From the NCBI GenBank assembly GCA_030019365.1, contig JASEFA010000005.1, positions 62,001-126,000 on the forward strand: a DNA stretch of 64,000 bases, given 5' to 3'. Of this stretch, positions 60,238-64,000 are shown piece by piece. Positions within the stretch are counted from its first letter, which is position 1. Every line of letters begins with the position of its first letter. The notes beneath the pieces were generated by a model. That model did no database searches. It was not told where the DNA came from and worked only from the letters and a program-made list of their open reading frames with translations. Position numbers and translations under genes: made by a program. The DNA comes from Bacillota bacterium. GTDB taxonomy: Bacteria; Bacillota; Sulfobacillia; JACIYH01.

Positions 60238-62733
60238 GTGCCGGTTGCCGAGCTAGAGCCCGGGTCCTTGCGGCTGGTGTGCGACCCTGCCTGCTTTCCC
60301 TATGAGACCACCGACCAGGTTCCCCCTCTGGAGGGGATGATCGGTCAGGAACGGGCCATGCGCGCCATGGAGTTCGGCCTCAAGGTGCGCAACCCCGGTT
60401 ACAACATGTACATGGCGGGGGTGCCGGGCACAGGCAAGACTACTTATGCCCAGACCCTGGTGAGCAAGGTGGCCCGCGGGCAAAAAGCTCCCGACGACTG
60501 GTGCTACGTGTACAACTTCGACGACGCCGACCGGCCCGCGGCCCTGCGCCTGCCTCCCGGCAAGGGCAGTGAGTTTCAGCGGGACATGGAGGAACTGGTC
60601 CAGGACCTCAAGGCCCACATCCCCCGTGTCTTCGAGAGCGCCGACTACGAGCAGCAGCGTTCGGAGACCATGGGCAAGTACCAGGGCCGCATTGCGGAGG
60701 TGTTGCGCGCCCTGGTGGAAAGGGCGCGCACCCAGGGTTTTGCCCTGCAGCAAACGGCCGCGGGATTCATGGTGGCACCGCTGATTGGTGGCCAACCGAT
60801 CACCAGTGAGCAGTATCAGGAGCTGCCCGAGCCGGTGCGGCGCGAGATCGAAGAGAAGGGTAACGCGGTGCAGGAGTGGATCTCCCAGGCGCAGCGCCAG
60901 GTGCGGATGCTGGAGAAGGAGGCGCGCGGAGCCATCCGCGAACTGGAGCAGCGCATTGCCCGGGTGGCGGTGGGGCCCCTGATAGAGCGTCTGCAGGAGA
61001 AGTGGCGGGACTTCCCCCTGGTGGTGAATTACCTCTCCAGGGTGGAAGGGGACGTACGCGAGAATCTGGAGGAGTTCCGGCCTTCCGAAGGGGAGGGTAC
61101 ACCGGTGCCCCTACCGTTCATGCCCCCCCGCCAGGAGAGGGAGAGTGCCGTCCTGCGCTACCGGGTGAACCTGCTGGTGAACAACGCCGGTGCCCAGGGG
61201 GCTCCCGTGGTGGTGGAGACGAATCCCACGTATTACAACCTCTTCGGCGGGGTGGAGTACCGCAGCCACATGGGGGTCATGGTCACCGACTTCACCATGA
61301 TCCGGGCCGGTGCCGTCCACCGCGCCAACGGGGGATATCTCATCCTCCAGGCCCGGGACGTGCTGGTCAACCCGGGAGCCTGGGATGGTCTAAAGCGCGC
61401 CCTGAAAAACCGCAGCATCCAGATCGAGAACATGGGGGAGCAGTTCCGCCTCATCCCCACGCGTACCCTGCGGCCCGAGCCCATCCCGCTGGACGTCAAG
61501 ATCATCCTGGTCGGCAATGCCGTCCTGCATATGCTGCTCCAGTACTACGACGAGGACTTCCGGAAGTTCTTCAAGGTGAAGGCCGACTTTGATACCGAGA
61601 TGCCCCGGAACGGCGAGAACCTGGAGGGGTACTTCCGGTTCCTGTCTTCCTTGTGCCGGCGAGAAGGGATCAGGCATCTGGACCGCACCGCGGTGGCCAA
61701 GGTGGTGGAATACTCCTCCCGCCTGGCCGGGAGCCAGAAGAAGCTCTCCACCCGGTTCAACGAAGTGGTGGAGGTGGTCTACGAGGCCAACGTCTGGGCC
61801 GACGCAGACGGCAGCCCCGTCATCAGGGCGGCCCACATCGATAAGGCCATCGAGGAGAAGATTTACCGGTCCAACCGGATCGAAGAGAAGATCAGGGAGA
61901 TGCTGGCCGAGGGCAAGATCCTGGTGGACGTTGATGGAGCCACGGCGGGCCAGGTGAACGGTCTCTCGGTCCTGCAGGTGGGAGACTACTCCTTCGGGCG
62001 TCCCTCCCGCATCACCGCCCGCACCTTCCTGGGGGAGGAGGGTGTGGTCAATATCGAGCGGGAGACGGAGATGTCGGGGAACATCCACTCCAAGGGCGTC
62101 CTCATCCTGGGAGGGTACCTGGGAGGCAAGTACGCCCAGGATAAGCCGCTTTCGCTGTCGGCCCGGCTTGTCTTCGAGCAAACCTATGAAGAGGTGGACG
62201 GGGACAGTGCTTCCAGCACCGAGCTCTACGCCCTGCTCTCGAGCCTGTCCGGCCTGCCCATCCGCCAGGACCTGGCGGTGACCGGTTCCGTCAACCAGAA
62301 CGGGGAAGTGCAGCCCATCGGCGGGGTCAACGAGAAGATCGAGGGCTTTTACGCCGTGTGCAAGGTGAAGGATCTCACGGGACGGCAGGGCGTGATCATC
62401 CCCCACCAGAACGTGGACGACCTCATGTTGAAGGAAGAGGTGGTGGAGGCGGTGCGGGCGGGGAGGTTCCACATCTACCCCGTGCACACCGTGGACGAAG
62501 GCATCGAGTTGCTGACGGGGGTCCCGGCCGGCACCCTGCAGCCGGACGGTACCTACCCCGAGGGGACGGTGCACTGCCTGGTGGATCGCAAGCTGCGGGA
62601 GATGGCCGAGAAGCTGACCGCCTTCGGAGGAGCAGGCCGGGGTCGCCCCCGCGCCAGCCGCCGGGTGCGCCGGGGCGCGAGCGATGCGCCACCGGACGAG
62701 CCCGACGACGAGGCCGGGAGCCGGTTCTTGTAA
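60238..62733 (+). CDS. LonB-type ATP-dependent protease (COG1067)
   Basis: 831 residues from a GTG at 60238 with AAGGAGGAG upstream. AAA part with Walker A GVPGTGKTTYAQT at ~60-72, a long coiled insert (~170-300) and a second AAA half. The C-terminal S16 protease domain has the Ser of GDSASSTELYALLSSLSGLP and Lys of GGVNEKIEGFY. It lacks the Lon N-domain and lacks clear membrane spans, so it is the soluble LonB/LonC-like bacterial type. A basic, Asp-rich tail ends the protein. It is followed by a strong terminator. Confidence 0.93.
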   Translation: MPVAELEPGSLRLVCDPACFPYETTDQVPPLEGMIGQERAMRAMEFGLKVRNPGYNMYMAGVPGTGKTTYAQTLVSKVARGQKAPDDWCYVYNFDDADRPAALRLPPGKGSEFQRDMEELVQDLKAHIPRVFESADYEQQRSETMGKYQGRIAEVLRALVERARTQGFALQQTAAGFMVAPLIGGQPITSEQYQELPEPVRREIEEKGNAVQEWISQAQRQVRMLEKEARGAIRELEQRIARVAVGPLIERLQEKWRDFPLVVNYLSRVEGDVRENLEEFRPSEGEGTPVPLPFMPPRQERESAVLRYRVNLLVNNAGAQGAPVVVETNPTYYNLFGGVEYRSHMGVMVTDFTMIRAGAVHRANGGYLILQARDVLVNPGAWDGLKRALKNRSIQIENMGEQFRLIPTRTLRPEPIPLDVKIILVGNAVLHMLLQYYDEDFRKFFKVKADFDTEMPRNGENLEGYFRFLSSLCRREGIRHLDRTAVAKVVEYSSRLAGSQKKLSTRFNEVVEVVYEANVWADADGSPVIRAAHIDKAIEEKIYRSNRIEEKIREMLAEGKILVDVDGATAGQVNGLSVLQVGDYSFGRPSRITARTFLGEEGVVNIERETEMSGNIHSKGVLILGGYLGGKYAQDKPLSLSARLVFEQTYEEVDGDSASSTELYALLSSLSGLPIRQDLAVTGSVNQNGEVQPIGGVNEKIEGFYAVCKVKDLTGRQGVIIPHQNVDDLMLKEEVVEAVRAGRFHIYPVHTVDEGIELLTGVPAGTLQPDGTYPEGTVHCLVDRKLREMAEKLTAFGGAGRGRPRASRRVRRGASDAPPDEPDDEAGSRFL

Positions 62734-62739
62734 GGTTGA

Positions 62740-62756
62740 TGTCAGCTATGATGACA
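62740..62756. promoter_or_regulatory. GlnR box upstream of glnR
   Basis: TGTCA, seven bases, TGACA: a perfect match to the GlnR/TnrA consensus TGTNA-N7-TNACA. It ends five bases before the -35 box at 62762, as in the autoregulated glnRA operon of Bacillus. Confidence 0.85.
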
Positions 62757-62761
62757 AATAC

Positions 62762-62791
62762 TTGACTCCGAGGCGAGCCCCGGCGTATGAT
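62762..62791 (+). promoter_or_regulatory. Promoter of glnR-glnA, overlapping the lon terminator
   Basis: TTGACT (62762-62767), an 18-base spacer and TATGAT (62786-62791). The -10 box lies in the loop of the terminator hairpin, so the two signals share the same DNA. Confidence 0.7.
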
Positions 62792-62810
62792 TCGACCGGG
62801 GCTCGCGTTT
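62774..62810 (+). terminator. Rho-independent terminator after the LonB-type gene
   Basis: A perfect 10-bp stem CGAGCCCCGG (62774-62783) with its complement (62796-62805), a 12-base loop, then CGTTTTG. It should end the protease message, or attenuate glnR transcripts started nearby. Confidence 0.8.
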
Positions 62811-62870
62811 TGTCCGGATGTGCTCCCGCCCGGGTCGTGGTCGGACGGGAAAGAAAGGGGGGCAAAGGGG

Positions 62871-63257
62871 TTGGCCGAGGGTGATGACCGTCTGCCCGTC
62901 TATCCCATGCGTGTAGTCTGCGGCATGACCGGGCTGACCGAGCGCCAGATCAGGTACTGGGAGAAGCTGGGGCTTTTGAGCCCGGCCCGTACGCCAGGAG
63001 AGCAGCGCCTGTTCTCCCAGGCGGATGTGGAGCGTTTGAAGCACGTCAAACGCCTCAAGGAGAGTGGGATACCGCTGCGCAGCATCAGGACCAGGCTGAG
63101 CCGCTTCGCGGGACCGCTGGCAGGTCCGGTTCCCATCAAGGGCGCGCGCGTGGATAACGGCTGGCCGTACGAGGACGCCCGGTCGCGGTTCGGTGTCATA
63201 CCGATGCCGCCGGAGGCCCGGCCGGACCGGCAGCAGGTTCCGCGTAAGGCGCGCTGA
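62871..63257 (+). CDS. glnR: GlnR-like MerR-family regulator of nitrogen assimilation
   Basis: 128 residues from a TTG at 62871 with AAAGGGGGG upstream; an ATG at 62907 is the alternative. MerR-type winged helix: [20 protein letters not shown], then [20 protein letters not shown], close to Bacillus GlnR. The C-terminal part, which in GlnR senses glutamine-bound glutamine synthetase, is Pro/Arg-rich. A GlnR box in its own promoter and glnA next door define the role: repression of glnRA when glutamine is abundant. Confidence 0.9.
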   Translation: MAEGDDRLPVYPMRVVCGMTGLTERQIRYWEKLGLLSPARTPGEQRLFSQADVERLKHVKRLKESGIPLRSIRTRLSRFAGPLAGPVPIKGARVDNGWPYEDARSRFGVIPMPPEARPDRQQVPRKAR

Positions 63258-63399
63258 CGGAAGGGGAGATGTCTGCAGGCCTGGCGACCGGGCGCCGCAG
63301 CCCGCCAACGCAGCTTGCCAAGGTGCTGCGGGCCCGCCGATCGCGCGCAGGGGCTCACCAGCCGGGCGCCGCCAGCCCGTGGGAGGGAGGAGATACAGC

Positions 63400-64000
63400 A
63401 TGCCGAGGCTTACAAAGGAAGATGTTCTGGCTCTGGCCAGGGAAGAAGCCGTGACCGAGGTACGCTTACAATTCACTGACATCCTGGGCGTTATCAAGAA
63501 CGTGGCCATCCCCGCGGACCAGTTGCCCAAGGCTCTGGATGGGCAGGTGCTGTTTGACGGATCGTCCATCGAGGGGTTTGTGCGCATCGAGGAATCGGAC
63601 ATGCTGCTGGTGCCCGATCCGGGCACCTTCGTGCTGCTGCCCTGGTCGGAGGACGGCAGCCGCGTTGCCCGCCTCATGTGCGATGTCTACAACCCCGACG
63701 GAACTCCCTTCGCCGGCTGCCCTCGCCTGGCGCTGAAGCGGGTGGTCGCCGAGGCTGAGGCCATGGGATACACCATGAACGCGGGGGTGGAAGCGGAGTT
63801 TTTCCTCTTCCAGCGGGATCCCGACGGGCGGGGGACCACCCGCACCCACGACCAGGCGTCCTACTTCGACCTGGCCCCTGTGGATCGGGGCGAGGATGCC
63901 CGCCACGACATGGTGCTGGCCCTGGAGAAGATGGGATTTGAAGTGGAGGCTTCCCACCACGAGGTGGCCCCCGCCCAGCACGAGATAGACTTCAAGTACG
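63400..64000 (+). CDS. glnA: Glutamine synthetase type I, 5' part (cut by the window edge)
   Basis: The first 200 residues from an ATG at 63400 with GGAGGGAGGAG upstream. Beta-grasp domain with [18 protein letters not shown], then [16 protein letters not shown] and the start of the catalytic domain with metal-binding Glu residues in [11 protein letters not shown]. GlnA makes glutamine from glutamate, ammonia and ATP and in Bacillota acts as co-repressor of GlnR. The active-site remainder lies beyond 64000. Confidence 0.96.
   Translation, partial: MPRLTKEDVLALAREEAVTEVRLQFTDILGVIKNVAIPADQLPKALDGQVLFDGSSIEGFVRIEESDMLLVPDPGTFVLLPWSEDGSRVARLMCDVYNPDGTPFAGCPRLALKRVVAEAEAMGYTMNAGVEAEFFLFQRDPDGRGTTRTHDQASYFDLAPVDRGEDARHDMVLALEKMGFEVEASHHEVAPAQHEIDFKY

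Noticed and set aside
1-64000. CRISPR array
   Set aside because: No regularly spaced direct repeats of 24-40 bases with unique spacers were seen; the only regular repeats are the 14-bp palindromes and short tandem units.

Overview
The window is about 64 kb of very GC-rich DNA. Strong AGGAGG-type ribosome sites, GTG/TTG starts, a glnR-glnA operon with a canonical GlnR box, and cobalamin riboswitches point to a high-GC Bacillota (Firmicutes) lineage. The gene content is that of an anaerobe: a tungsten aldehyde:ferredoxin oxidoreductase end, class III ribonucleotide reductase, and heterodisulfide-reductase-like Fe-S proteins. The exact lineage cannot be read from the sequence.

Layout. 1-6.3 kb: end of an AOR gene, a membrane beta-propeller protein, an MFS transporter behind a dispersed repeat that carries a promoter, an HtrA protease behind four copies of one palindrome, and a Dph6-like ATPase. 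6.3-17.4 kb: a ten-gene minus-strand cobalamin operon under a B12 riboswitch (btuF, btuC, a btuD-cobU fusion, cblT, cblS, cbiB, cobS, pduX, cobD, cobQ). It covers corrinoid and alpha-ribazole salvage, aminopropanol-phosphate arm synthesis and nucleotide-loop assembly; no corrin-ring genes are present. 17.4-22.1 kb: a D,D-carboxypeptidase, a decayed chelatase VWA gene, and larE-larB-larC for the nickel-pincer cofactor. 22.2-25.9 kb: nrdD-nrdG under a second B12 riboswitch, with nrdD open in frame to a GntR-type DNA-binding domain. 26-32.6 kb: Hdr/MvhD-like electron-transfer genes and a strongly decayed NuoE/F/G-like module among other gene fragments.

32.6-39.1 kb: an FmdE-like protein and a NifX/DUF5320/MinD-type ATPase cluster. 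One NifX-like gene there is split by a 1.96-kb TnpB-type element whose insertion point can be reconstructed to the base. 39.5-47.2 kb: a heme-O-synthase-like UbiA protein, an M20 amidohydrolase, a frameshifted N-acyl-D-amino-acid deacylase, and a peptide ABC transporter without ATPases. 47.3-51.9 kb: a MoxR-DUF58-transglutaminase operon. 51.9-53.3 kb: further gene fragments (Lnt, LuxR-type regulator, alkaline phosphatase). 53.4-56.0 kb: otsA-otsB for trehalose. 56-64 kb: a double P-loop ATPase, a frameshifted Ski2-like helicase, an FmdB zinc ribbon, a LonB-type protease, then glnR and the start of glnA.

Two themes run through the window. The first is B12 economy: import, lower-ligand salvage, a chelatase remnant, and a B12-independent ribonucleotide reductase under B12 control. 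The second is a high density of single-base frameshifts and internal deletions. The large deletions and the clean insertion argue for real gene decay, but some single-base indels could be assembly errors.
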